Shown one piece after another: positions 54,650-64,000 of a DNA stretch of 64,000 nt (its first letter is position 1; the number at the start of each line of letters is the position of its first letter). Below the pieces are notes generated by a model. The model saw only the letters and a program-made list of their open reading frames with translations. It did no database searches and was not told the origin of the DNA. The stretch lies in assembly GCF_030686155.1 (NCBI RefSeq), contig NZ_JAUPEV010000003.1:87781-151780 (forward strand), read 5' to 3'. The position numbers and the translations under genes are program-made. The stretch is from Helicobacter_J cappadocius. GTDB lineage: Bacteria; Campylobacterota; Campylobacteria; Campylobacterales; Helicobacteraceae.

Positions 54650-55414
54650 ATGACAAGCTACGCTCAAGAAACCAGCTTAAAACTCAAAACAAAAGTTGGG
54701 CAAAATGGCAAAACCATTATCGAGGATGCATTTTTCACTCCTCCATTAAAGCTAATGTCTCCATTTTATGAAGATGACGATATAGCAAACATTATGCTTA
54801 TATCTGTAAGTGCGGGTCTTTTAAAGGGTGATTGCCAAAAGCTAAACCTAGAAATTGGAGAAAACTGCAGAGTAAAACTTAGTTCGCAAAGCTTCGAAAA
54901 AATCCACAATACCGAAGATGGCTATGCCTCAAGGGATACAGATATTAGCATTGGCGAAAATGCGGCATTTGATTTTTCTCCATTGCCTATTATTCCATTT
55001 GGAAATTCTGATTTTAGAGCAAGCACTACAATCCATATGCACTCTAACTCCAAGCTTATCTATAGTGAAATCATTTGTGCTGGAAGAATCAGTAGGGATG
55101 AAATATTTAATTTTAAAAATTTCACTTCTGTACTCAAAATCTATAGGGACAACAAAGCCATTTTTTTTGACAATACTATTTTGCAACCAGAAAAATTAAA
55201 TCTTCAAAATATGTGCATGTTTGATGAATTCACACACTATCTCAATCTTCTTATCTTCGATTCTTCTATTAGTATTGAGTATCTTAAAGAGTTACTTGAA
55301 GAAATGAAGCTTAATGGTGCTGTGAGCGAATTATCAAGTGGGGGGCTGTGTCTAAAGGCACTCTGCAAAGGATCTGAGGAACTCATCAAGCTAAGAGAAA
55401 AAGTCTCCTTATAG
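54650..55414 (+). CDS. ureH: Urease accessory protein UreH (UreD family)
   Basis: 254 aa platform protein that docks to apo-urease and holds UreF-UreG. Family blocks are SAGLLKGDCQKLNLEIG, SQSFEKIHNT, FSPLPIIPF and ICAGRISRDEIF. Last gene of the urease operon, convergent with the autotransporter gene. Confidence 0.95.
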   Translation: MTSYAQETSLKLKTKVGQNGKTIIEDAFFTPPLKLMSPFYEDDDIANIMLISVSAGLLKGDCQKLNLEIGENCRVKLSSQSFEKIHNTEDGYASRDTDISIGENAAFDFSPLPIIPFGNSDFRASTTIHMHSNSKLIYSEIICAGRISRDEIFNFKNFTSVLKIYRDNKAIFFDNTILQPEKLNLQNMCMFDEFTHYLNLLIFDSSISIEYLKELLEEMKLNGAVSELSSGGLCLKALCKGSEELIKLREKVSL

Positions 55415-55550
55415 TTAGCTTATCAATAAAGAGAAGCTTTTTACCTGGTTAATATCATATTTACCTTGTTTTGCCTCATTATTTTTTGCTAGAGCAAAGT
55501 GCGTAAACCAGGATAAAATCTCTAAATCTCTGTAATGCCCATAAATCACA

Positions 55551-55587
55551 ACAAAGATAAGAGTCTCTTATCGACCCTTATCTTTGT
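55551..55587. terminator. Stem-loop between ureH and the convergent autotransporter gene
   Basis: Perfect 11 bp stem ACAAAGATAAG / CTTATCTTTGT with a 15 base loop, ending two bases from the autotransporter stop codon and about 140 bases after ureH. On the + strand a T-rich stretch follows (ATTTCTTTTT), so it could end the urease transcript; on the minus strand it lacks a U-run. Confidence 0.6.
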
Positions 55588-55588
55588 A

Positions 55589-58500
55589 TCATTTCTTTTT
55601 CTTCTGTGGAATTTCTTTTTTAGTCTTATTGGCAGATTTTAGTTCCTTTGAAACTTTATTTTGGGAATTCTTTTGCATCCTTTGAATATCTTTTTTATCT
55701 TTATTTTGCTTTGCCTCTAGGGCTTTAGTGGCATTTTTCCAGTACTCTTCATTGTCTTTTTTCTCTTTGGCGATGCTAGTTTGCAAATTTTTAGTTTCTT
55801 TGCTTTGTTTATCTAGCAAGTCTTTCTTTTCTTTGGCTTGTTTTGCCCTAAAATCGTTCAATGCCTTTGTCTGAGATGTCTGTAAATCTTTAATCTCTTT
55901 GGCTTGTTTTGCATTAAAATTTTGCAATGCTTTATTTTGACTTGTTTGAAGTTTTGCTTTAGTTTTTGTATCAGCTTTTTTAATCTCTCGTTCCTGTGAT
56001 TTTACAAACTCTTCTTTAGTTTTACTTTGTTTATCTAGCAAATCTTTCTTTTCTTTAGCTTGTTTGTCAGAAAACTCCTTAAATTGTTCGGATTGATTTT
56101 TTTCAAAATCTTTAAGCTGCTGGGCATGTTTGTTTTTTAGTTGTTTTGTATTTTCGTTCGCCCTATTTTGAATATCTTCAGTAGCATTTAATTTATTAGA
56201 TTGAAACTCTGCAGATTCTTGATCTTGAAGCTTCTGAAATTCAGCGTCAGAAACTCCATCATCCATAGCTTTTTTTATCTGCAATGAAAGAGCTTTTTTT
56301 TGTGCTTCTTCGAGAGCTTTTTTATCTCTTATTTGTCTAGCTTTTAGTTCTTGCTCTATTTTTTGTAAATATGCTGAACTCTCTTTTTCTTGCTTAGCAA
56401 TAAAATCTTCTACGATTTTATTTTCTTTCTCTTGTCTAGCTTTTAGTTCTTGTGCCTCTTGAAGTTGCTTATTTTTTAGATTTGCGATAGCTTTGGCTTG
56501 TTTTTCTTCTAGCTCTTTGATGTCCTTAGATGCTCTATCAGAAAACACCTTCATGTCCTTGGCTTGTTTTTCTTCTAGCTCTTTGAGTTGTTGTTGCTGT
56601 TTGGCTTGAATTTTTGCCTTATCCTGTGCTTTGACATCCTTAAGTTCTTGGGCATTTTTAGCTATCAAATCTTGTTTTTCTTTGGCTTGTTTTTCCACAT
56701 AGTTTTGCTTAGTTTGAGCTTGTGCATCAAGCATATCTTTTTTATTTTTGGCTTGTTTTTCTTCTAGCTCTTTGAGTTGTTGAGGTTGCCTTGTTTGAAG
56801 CTCTTTTATCTGCTTACTATGTTGAGTTTCATTATTTTTTCTATTAAGTTCTGCATCACCTTCTATGTTTTTGTTAACTCTGTTTTTAGCATCTTCTAAT
56901 ACTTTTATCTCTTGAGCTTGGAACTTCTGCAATTCACTATCAGGAAGAGCCTCATTGATAACTTTGGCAATAGCAAGTGTCAAAGTCTTAAATTTTGCAG
57001 TATCTAAAGTGCGTTCTTTTTTTCTAATCGCAATATTAGCTTCTTGTTTTGCCTGTGCAGTTGCAATAACATCTGCCTTTTCTTTCTCAAAAATCTCAGA
57101 TTGTCTGATTCTGTCTTGTTTGAGTTTGACTCTAGCGATACCCTCATCAAGCCTTTGTGTGTAAAGTTTGATATTTTTGATTCTTTTTTCTTCTGCTAGT
57201 TTTGCAGCCAATGGGTTGAGTGCATGACCAAATTCGTATCTCAAGCCAACAGAAACAAGATAATTTTGATTAAAATAAGTCCCCAAAAAGCCGCTATCTA
57301 TATCTGCATACACTCTCCAGTTTTCAGACACAATAGAATTCAATCCCAGATTTATCATCAACTGTTGATTGGGTTCAATTAATGTTTGAGCTGAAGAATA
57401 ATTTGTCTTATAATTGATGACTCCACCATTAACAATATCTGCAACATAAAATGCGCCAATCCTAAAATCGGTTTGATTTTTATCAGTTTTTAATCGATAG
57501 CCAAGATTTGCCCCCACTTTTCCTCTAAAGTTGAAAATATAGTTCAGATCTGTATTAAGCGTAGCAACAAAATCGTTATTTTGCATAAGACCGCTTTGAG
57601 AGACTTGATTGATAACTCCGCCATTCATCAGCCCCAAAATAACTTCTCCTGAAGGCTCTATATAAAGAGTTTTATCTTTATTTGTATAATAGCGATATCC
57701 TAGTTCCTGCCCAATACTTCCTCCATTGGAATTCAATGGCACATTGTAATTAGCATTATCTTTTAGAGAAATCCTATTTCGGATATAAGTATATTTTACA
57801 ATCGTATCAGTAAAAAACCCTTGAGTACCTACCCAAGAATAATACCCTGCAAACTCAAGCACATTTGCACTTCCATTATAAGCATTTCCTTTGATAGAGT
57901 CATATCCATAAGTAAATGCTCCTCCTAAAAATTGCTCTCCAACATTGGTGTTCCAACCATAATCATAACCAAACTGAATGTTGTTTGAATAAATCTTAGA
58001 ATCATCTCCTCTAGCACTACTATTAAGACCACTAAATACCCTAGACCAAGCACCTTGTGCATATGAATTATCCCTAAGCTCACCCATTCTTTTGTTAAGA
58101 TTATTGATATTGGCTAGAAAAATACTATAGTTTGAAGTAATAGCGCTATTTGTATCAGCCAAACTTCTTGGATCTACTTGCGTGGCTGCTGATTGGATAA
58201 AATACCCCATAGCATTAGCATCTTTGGCATCTGGGTTAATATCAATACTTCCAGTTCCACTTCCATCTGCTTTTCTATCCACTTTTACAGGCTTGGTTGT
58301 CAAAATCGTACTCACCTGATCATACCCTTGCTGAACATTAGAAGCAGATGTATCAAAAACCATAGAGGTATTAGGTTTAGGACTATTTTCTATCACAGCT
58401 ACGAGTATGTTTTTATCACTCAAATCCCCTGTAATAAGATGATTGTAATCTTGATAAACTTGTAAATAATCACTCAAATGTTGTCCTGTAGCGACATCTG

Positions 58501-61500
58501 AAATAATAATACGATCGGTATTATTTGGAATCTTATTGATATTAAGTGTGCTATCTGTTTTACTTGCATCAATCCCTACTCTAAAAATAGCATTATTAAA
58601 ATTATCCATCTCTAAAATATGCATTGTAGAAAAAGTATTTTTCTGAAAAGCACGGGTAACCTGCTCTCCACTAGTAGCGAGATCGATAATGGTATTATTT
58701 TTTTGACCCAAAGTTGCTTCAAACATTGTATCAATATCAGCGGTAAAATTTTGGTTTGAAGAGAGCTTGGAGATGACAGAATTTGACCCTCCATCTAAAA
58801 CAAGTTTGCTTCCTTGCGAAAGAATAAAATTAGTATTATCTGTTTTGGCAAACATCTCCCCAATAAATGCAGAGTTCTCGCCAAAAGTAACCTCATATTG
58901 TTTGTCGCTACTTGAAGGTAGGTTGTATTCAGCTCCCACGATAACACCATTAATTTTCATTCTATAAATGTTGTCTTTAACCCCACTTGGAGATACTCCT
59001 GACTTATCTAAGAATATCGAAGCGTAATTTTTCTCATAAATATTTCTAAAAGGGCTAAGGATTCTATCAGCTTTGGCAGCATCAAGGGTAATTGCAAGTC
59101 CATCTTGATAGGTATAGCCATTGATTTTGAATACTTGTTTTGTAGGATTTTTAGGATCAATGAGTGCCTCTCCACTTTTAATACAAGCATCAGTTATAGT
59201 TGCACATTCAGTGCCATTAGCAAAAAAATCATTTTTCACACTACTATCAAAACCATCTGCAAAAATTATATTGGCAGTTCCGCCACTATAATCAACCTGA
59301 GCAGTTCCACTCACTGGACCTTCTACTGCAATATTTGCCTTACCTCCATTGTAGTTACCAATATGAAATACAGGATATATTTTTTGACTTGTTAGCACTT
59401 GAGCAATCGCAGCATTAATAGAAAGTGTGATATTACTCTCTCCTCCATAAGTGTTGATTCTGGAGATTTCGCCATTTTGATTAGTGTATAAAGACATGTT
59501 CAAATCCACAAAATTCATTCCATCATAAGTATTCATCGATCCGGCAAACACAGAGCCATTTTTTATTTGAGTGATGTTTGTCCCACCTTGTGTTGTGATA
59601 TTTCCATAAAGTTCAGAATTATCCAATGATGTGTAATTAATACCTTGAAAAGTCTCTATATTACCAACCATAGCCGAATTTTTTAGAGTGGTTTGAGTGG
59701 TCATTCCATTCCCATTGGATTTGATATCACCTAAAAATAAATTGGTATCCATAGATATGCTACTAGTCACCTTTTTGATATTCAAAGCATTGCCATTTTC
59801 AATCAGAATATCTCCCAAAATAGCACCATTTTGAAAACTAATAGAATTCATCGTATCAGAAGCCGAAGAAGAGCCCAATGTTAGATTGCCCTTAAATAAA
59901 TCAGCAGGGGTATTATTGAGCATAGAGATAAAATCAGGAGTCATCTTGCCTGTAATAATTGCAGATTTTACTATAGTCATACTGGCTGGATCAAATGGAT
60001 TTCCACTGCTAGATAGAGATGATGTTGAAGGATTTGCAGAGATAAGCTTTTTTGTGCTTTCAGAAAGGGTTGTATTACTAAAACTAAGAGTATTTTCACT
60101 GCCTCCAGAAATAAGAATATCTCCACCTATTTTTGGAGTATCTTTGAAATTCAAAGTATTTTTCTTTCCTCCTAATATTCTAATATCTCCATCTGTAAAA
60201 GATGAACTAGAGAAGTTAAAAGTGTTGCTTTTCCCTCCAATAATCGTAAAAGAACTATTAGTAAAGCTGCTATTAGTGATGTTGAATGTATTTGTAGGAT
60301 CTTGATAACAAAGAGATCCTTCAGTGCAATTCTCCCAATTAGTCCGGTCATCATCAGGGATCTGAGAGTAGTCTTTGAGTAATCGACTTATTTCAATATT
60401 AAAATGATCAAAACTTGAATTATCAGATATGTTAAAAGTGTTTGTTCCACCATTAATAGAAAGAGTGCCTTGTTTCATCTTGGTTTTGTCTTTGATGGTG
60501 AAGTTATTTCCTCCTCCAGATAAAGAAATATTTCCCTGAAAAGAAGAGGTTTTATCCACTCCTGAAGCATTATCTGAATCGGTTGATGCAAGTGATTCAA
60601 AGGTAAAATCCATCCCAAGATGGAAGGTTTTATAGGTATCATAGCTTCTAGGAGTATATACTTTAGTTGTTTTTACAACATTACCAGTCATGGTTTTACC
60701 AGTGCTATCTACACGCAAAGTAGAAGTACCAGGAGTATGTTCTGTCCAACAGCTTCCTTTCGTATCTCCACCTGGACAATTAGTTGGCTTTTGATCCCAA
60801 TAAATGTCAACCCCGGTAGCACTAATTGTTGTTTCATCGTGATATTGAGGATTTGGATCGGTTTTTTCAGTATATGTCATCGTAGTTTTTGTAACCTGCG
60901 TTCCATCACCATTGACGATAATATTTGCCCTAATATCAGATCCCTTAGAATCAAAAGAGTTATTAGTGTTACCTGGAATTGAACTTGGAGCTTTGTTGTT
61001 TAATATAATAGTCCCGCCATTGAATGTGTTATTTTTAAAAATAATATTCCCCTTAGGAAATTCAAAATCCAAAGTTGTATTATTAAACACATTGTTATTG
61101 ATAGTGGGGTAGTAACCAAGCACAGATGTATTAAAATTACTTACTTCAAGTCCTGGCAAAAAACCTAATGTTATTTTAGAATTATTAAACGTAGAGCCAT
61201 TGAAAGTAAAATACTGGCCAGTAAAAGCAGCATCGCGATCAAAATAAAAGGTAATATTGCCATTAAAAACACTGTGATCAAAGTCCAGCCCCGTAGTGGA
61301 ATAGGCTTTTATATAAAGATTGCCATTAAGAGTGGAGTTTTTAAAAGTGATTGCATTACTATTTTCGTTCAATTTATAGTTAGCTAGATTGATGTTTCCA
61401 TTAAAATTGACAGTATCAAATGACATTTTTAAGTTAGTTAGAGGAGAATTATAACTAAGTCCATCTTTAATATCTTTTATAAAGTTAATATTTCCATAAT

Positions 61501-61974
61501 AGTTGGCATATTTAAAATCAATCCCAAGTTCGGATTTTTGACTCAGTGATTTGTTAGGATTTGCAGGATTTGGTTTGTATGGCACATTTAGATAAATATC
61601 ACCATTGACATTAATGCGATTGTTAGCATCTTTTCCATAGGCTTGAAGATACATATTCTTAGTATCACCTGGGTTGCTTGGATTGTGAATGTTGAGTTGA
61701 ACATTTTGATGATCAGGAGTGGTGTAGACACTTTTAGATTCTTTAAAATCCCATTCAGAAGCACAAAAATCCGTTGATGCTGTGCAAGATGCATTAGAGA
61801 TTGGCTCGGCAGCATACGCACCTCCTAGCAAAAGAAGAAAAAAAGGTAGGGCTTTCAAAATACGCCCCCCCCCCCCGCTACTAGAGTAGGAATGTAATCT
61901 AAAGAGTATTTTTGTGTTCTTTTATTGGATTGGCTATCAGTGTCAAACAGCGAATCTAAAGGTAATCTAGGCAT
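55589..61974 (-). CDS. Giant autotransporter with C-terminal coiled coil; phase-variable, out of frame as written
   Basis: An ATG at 61974 with AGGAG upstream opens a leader of about 33 codons that runs into G12 (61865-61876, minus strand) and then stops; 13 or 10 G would join it to the 2089-residue frame below (which has only a TTG near its start, 61858), giving about 2128 aa. Order, numbered from that TTG: hydrophobic signal core (2-17, ALPFFLLLLGGAYA); beta-helix-like passenger (about 20-1230) rich in Asn/Ser/Gly repeats of the NTFNI..SSF and GNI type, with a few Cys pairs; autotransporter beta-barrel (about 1265-1543, from WSRVFSG to VSVGLRYEFG); then 545 residues rich in Lys, Glu and Gln with repeated EEKQAK, KDLLDKQ and ELKARQ units predicting coiled coil. 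Adhesin or toxin function is an inference. The barrel type is that of Helicobacter VacA-like and related autotransporters. Confidence 0.88.
55600..57180. repeat. Degenerate internal repeats encoding the coiled-coil tail
   Basis: Short related units recur throughout, coding for heptad-like Lys/Glu/Gln segments. The best exact copy is 35 bases long, found at 56559-56593 and again at 56748-56782 (189 bases apart); a shorter copy (26 bases) is at 56495-56520. A related pair lies around 55808 and 56028. Such repeats can change tail length by recombination. Confidence 0.8.
61865..61876. repeat. Homopolymeric C12/G12 tract in the autotransporter 5' end
   Basis: Twelve consecutive C on the + strand (G on the coding strand), between the upstream ATG with its ribosome site and the signal peptide core. 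At 12 the leader frame ends in GGGGVF and a stop; 10 or 13 opens the whole gene. Typical slipped-strand switch. Confidence 0.92.
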
Positions 61975-62254
61975 TATTTCTCCTCAGCATGTTTAGGTGA
62001 TAAAATTATCTATGATTCTATAACTTATTTATTAAAAATGGCTTAAAATTTATTTTAACAAAATAATCTCTAATTGATTAATTTATATAATTTATCTATT
62101 AATAATTTTTTTTAAAAAAATTAAAATTACTTATTGATGGTCGAAGAATTATCATTTTTAGGCATTTTTAAGAATATTTTATGGTTTTGAAACTTGCTTT
62201 TAAATCAAATTTTGGAGTGATATTTTGGGGTGACAAAATGCTCAGTTAAAAAAA
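61975..62254. other. Non-coding region upstream of the autotransporter
   Basis: About 280 bases, extremely AT-rich, with runs of A and T. It holds the autotransporter ribosome site and -10 candidate and ends at the ald terminator. No gene with a ribosome site was seen. Confidence 0.7.
62015..62020 (-). promoter_or_regulatory. Possible -10 element for the autotransporter gene
   Basis: On the minus strand TAGAAT, about 40 bases before the ATG at 61974, in an AT-rich region. The position supports the upstream ATG, and not the TTG at 61858, as the translation start. Confidence 0.4.
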
Positions 62255-62281
62255 AATAGATCTCAAATTTTGAGATCTATT
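62255..62281 (-). terminator. Rho-independent terminator of ald
   Basis: Perfect 12 bp stem AATAGATCTCAA / TTGAGATCTATT with a 3 base loop, 5 bases after the ald stop, followed on the minus strand by a run of T. A textbook intrinsic terminator. Confidence 0.88.
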
Positions 62282-62286
62282 CAAGG

Positions 62287-63405
62287 TTATTTTATCAATG
62301 TCGCTGCATCTACATAAGGAAGTTTGAAAGCATCAGCAACAGTCTTAAGACCTATCTTGCCATCATAAGCATTCAATCCCATCAAAGCACCAGGCATTTT
62401 AAGCATTTCTTTCCAACCAGAATTTGCGATAGTTAGAACATAAGGCATCGATTCATTTGAATAGCAGATACTCGCTGTTTTTGCCACAACACCTGGCATA
62501 TTGGGAACGCCATAGTGCAATATGCCATCTACATAATAAGTGGGATCATCATGATTTGTCTGATGAATCGTTTCAATACATCCACCTAGATCACAAGCTA
62601 CATCCACAATCACTCCACCTTTGTTCATGAGTTTTAGATGTTCTCTTTTGATAACTTTTGGTGTAGCTGTAGCAGTTACCAAAACTGCTCCTACAATAGC
62701 ATCAGCACCTTTTAGGGCAGTTTGAATACCTTCTTGTGTAGCATACAAAAGCTTGACCTTATTTTCTATCACAAGAGGATGTGTAGCTACTCGATGAACA
62801 TCAATATCTAGCACCCATACATCAGCACCCATACCAACTAGTGTTTTTGCAGCATTCATCCCTACAACACCTCCGCCTACTACCACAACTCTAGCAGGAG
62901 GCACTCCAGCACAACCACCTATGAGTATGCCTCTACCACCACGATTAGTGCAGAAATACTCTGCTACAAGCTGTGCTGCGAGTTTTCCTGCAACTTCACT
63001 CATTGGAAAAAGCACAGGATAATTACCCTTAGGTCCAGGAATAGTTTCTCCGCATATAGAAGTAACTTTGGAATCCACAAGAGCTTGAGCTAATTCTTTT
63101 GAATATGCCAAATCAAGAAAGCTATAAAGCACCATATCTTTACGCAAATATTTGTATTCATCTTCAAGTGGCTCTTTACATTTTACTAATAATTCGGATT
63201 TTTCCCATACAGTACTTGCATTTGCAAGCACCTCTGCTCCTGCTTGTGCATACATTTCATCTGTAAAACCTATCTCTTCGCCCAAGCTTTTCTGTACTAA
63301 TATTTGGTGTTTTGGATTGGACTGTTTGAGTCTTGCTACATCTGAAGGGATAAGCCCAACTCTATGTTCGTGGTTCATCGTTTCTTTTGGAATACCTATA
63401 ATCAT
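62287..63405 (-). CDS. ald: Alanine dehydrogenase
   Basis: 372 aa NAD-dependent enzyme that interconverts L-alanine with pyruvate and ammonia. N-terminal MIIGIPKETMNHEHRVGL and GFTDEMYAQAGAEV, and the Rossmann motif VVVVGGGVVGMNAAKTLVGMGA-type block (GGGVVG near 176-181) match the family; the region DVACDLGGCIETIHQTNHDDP is the catalytic end. Length is standard. It lies just downstream of an amidohydrolase gene (25 bases), so amino acids released from peptides or D-/N-acyl compounds could feed it (inference). Confidence 0.95.
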   Translation of the reverse strand: MIIGIPKETMNHEHRVGLIPSDVARLKQSNPKHQILVQKSLGEEIGFTDEMYAQAGAEVLANASTVWEKSELLVKCKEPLEDEYKYLRKDMVLYSFLDLAYSKELAQALVDSKVTSICGETIPGPKGNYPVLFPMSEVAGKLAAQLVAEYFCTNRGGRGILIGGCAGVPPARVVVVGGGVVGMNAAKTLVGMGADVWVLDIDVHRVATHPLVIENKVKLLYATQEGIQTALKGADAIVGAVLVTATATPKVIKREHLKLMNKGGVIVDVACDLGGCIETIHQTNHDDPTYYVDGILHYGVPNMPGVVAKTASICYSNESMPYVLTIANSGWKEMLKMPGALMGLNAYDGKIGLKTVADAFKLPYVDAATLIK

Positions 63406-63430
63406 TCTAACTCCTTGTTTTCTTTAAAAT

Positions 63431-64000
63431 TTACGCGATTGTATTTTTGATTATATCACCATCTTTGATGATGAGATTGAATTTGTCTTCATACTGATAG
63501 ATGAGTTTAAAATCCTTGAGTGGGTTACCATCTACCAAAACTACATCAGCCCAAGCTCCGGGTTTAATAACTCCTAATGGTGCTTGTATATAAGGATTTC
63601 TCTCTCCGCTCATTGCCATTAATTTTGCATTTCCTGAAGTAGCCACTCTTAAGGTTGCCAAAGGTCCTAATACTTCTGAGAACAAATAAAGCATATAGTT
63701 TTGACCACTTGCATAAAAAGCACTGAATAATATATCTGTCCCAAAAGCATAATTACACTTGTTTTTCGCAGCATATCCAAGTGTTTTTCTCCAAGCACCA
63801 TCTAAGATCGCACCTTTTGATCCTGGAGGAGCTTTTGGAAAATATTTATTAGCTTCAAAAGGTTGAATGCTAAGCCATATGCCTTCATCTGCCATTCTTT
63901 TGATAGTTTTTTCGGTTGCAAAATGTCCATGCTCAATAGACTTCACCCCTCCATCAATGGCACGATTCACCCCTGCATCGCTATATACATGGGAACATAC
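63431..64000 (-). CDS. Amidohydrolase family protein (3' part, 5' end outside window)
   Basis: 189 C-terminal residues are visible; the frame is open through the window edge, so the GTG at 63970 is internal. The sequence VCSHVYSDAGVNRAIDGG...SIEHGHFATE has metal-binding His residues of the TIM-barrel amidohydrolase fold, and the catalytic Asp is in YAFGTDILFS. The end GVIKPGAWADVVLVDGNPLKDF is the composite beta domain. This pattern is that of imidazolonepropionase-like and Xaa-Pro/prolidase-like amidohydrolases. The substrate is unknown. It has no clear signal in the visible part. Confidence 0.85.
   Translation of the reverse strand, partial: VCSHVYSDAGVNRAIDGGVKSIEHGHFATEKTIKRMADEGIWLSIQPFEANKYFPKAPPGSKGAILDGAWRKTLGYAAKNKCNYAFGTDILFSAFYASGQNYMLYLFSEVLGPLATLRVATSGNAKLMAMSGERNPYIQAPLGVIKPGAWADVVLVDGNPLKDFKLIYQYEDKFNLIIKDGDIIKNTIA

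Noticed and set aside
55600..57180. CRISPR-like or tandem repeat array
   Set aside because: The repeats are degenerate, spaced irregularly and in frame with a long coding sequence of heptad-like peptides; there are no spacers of constant length and no cas genes.
56955..61112. Several open frames on the + strand opposite the autotransporter, up to 139 codons
   Set aside because: They are antisense to a long coding sequence, have no ribosome sites and encode low-complexity hydrophobic or Ser/Phe-rich peptides.
61588..61858. TTG at 61858 as the genuine start of the autotransporter
   Set aside because: No ribosome site lies before it, the signal peptide would lack a basic, charged N-region of normal size, and an ATG with AGGAG is found upstream across the G tract.
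1..64000. tRNA, rRNA, insertion sequences, prophage genes
   Set aside because: No T-loop-like GTTCGAAT patterns in a cloverleaf context, no rRNA signatures, no transposase or integrase motifs were seen; a tRNAscan or Infernal run would settle small RNA genes.

Overview
The window is AT-rich and comes from an epsilonproteobacterium (Campylobacterota), almost certainly a urease-positive Helicobacter. The main evidence is a complete ureA-ureB-ureI-ureE-ureF-ureG-ureH cluster with the fused gamma/beta UreA typical of the genus, a proton-gated-channel family UreI, NifS/NifU as the iron-sulfur assembly pair, and gene neighbourhoods known from H. pylori (rho-murI, prmC with an M48 protease, pyrG-recJ-pseudouridine synthase, tig-clpP-def-comM-cadA). 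Several traits point away from H. pylori and toward an enterohepatic-type species: purH, a selenocysteine formate dehydrogenase operon, a short UreI whose second periplasmic loop has no histidine, and a UreA lacking the H. pylori C-terminal tail. Species cannot be assigned from sequence reading alone.

Layout. 1-9.4 kb: housekeeping genes (rho 3' part, murI, a small membrane protein, prmC, M48 protease, pyrG, recJ, RluA-type pseudouridine synthase) and a secreted PhoA-type alkaline phosphatase. 9.5-14 kb: an exported 2H phosphoesterase-like protein, nifS-nifU and fliI. 14-21.3 kb: a tight + strand run of tig, clpP, a degenerate GGDEF protein, def, comM and the metal-exporting ATPase cadA, with a palindromic operator candidate in front of cadA. 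21.4-30.2 kb: the formate dehydrogenase operon (ferredoxin-like protein, TorD-like chaperone, small Tat protein, fdhA with in-frame UGA/selenocysteine, fdhB, fdhC, fdhD), then miaA. 30.2-37 kb: a frameshifted membrane protein, a TDT-family transporter, purH, a YceI protein, hemL, an AtpZ-like protein and a small membrane protein. 37-41.6 kb: a type III restriction-modification system whose mod gene is interrupted by an 11-base G/C tract. 41.6-49.5 kb, all on the minus strand: xseA, rseP, pgsA, a membrane protein, asparaginase, an MFS transporter and htpG. 49.8-55.4 kb: the urease cluster. 55.6-62 kb: a giant autotransporter whose true start lies upstream of a 12-base G tract that currently breaks the frame. 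62.3-64 kb: alanine dehydrogenase and the 3' part of an amidohydrolase.

Themes. (1) Phase variation: two long homopolymeric G/C tracts (mod at 41007-41017, autotransporter at 61865-61876) sit inside coding sequence, and as written both genes are out of frame; a third gene (30.2-31.5 kb) is split at an A8 run. (2) The autotransporter has an unusual architecture: beta-helical passenger, then beta-barrel, then about 545 residues of Lys/Glu/Gln-rich coiled coil after the barrel. This is the best candidate for something undescribed. (3) Nickel and nitrogen metabolism: urease with a NikR-like box upstream, asparaginase and alanine dehydrogenase. (4) Respiration on formate with a selenoprotein.

No rRNA, tRNA, CRISPR array or insertion sequence was recognised.
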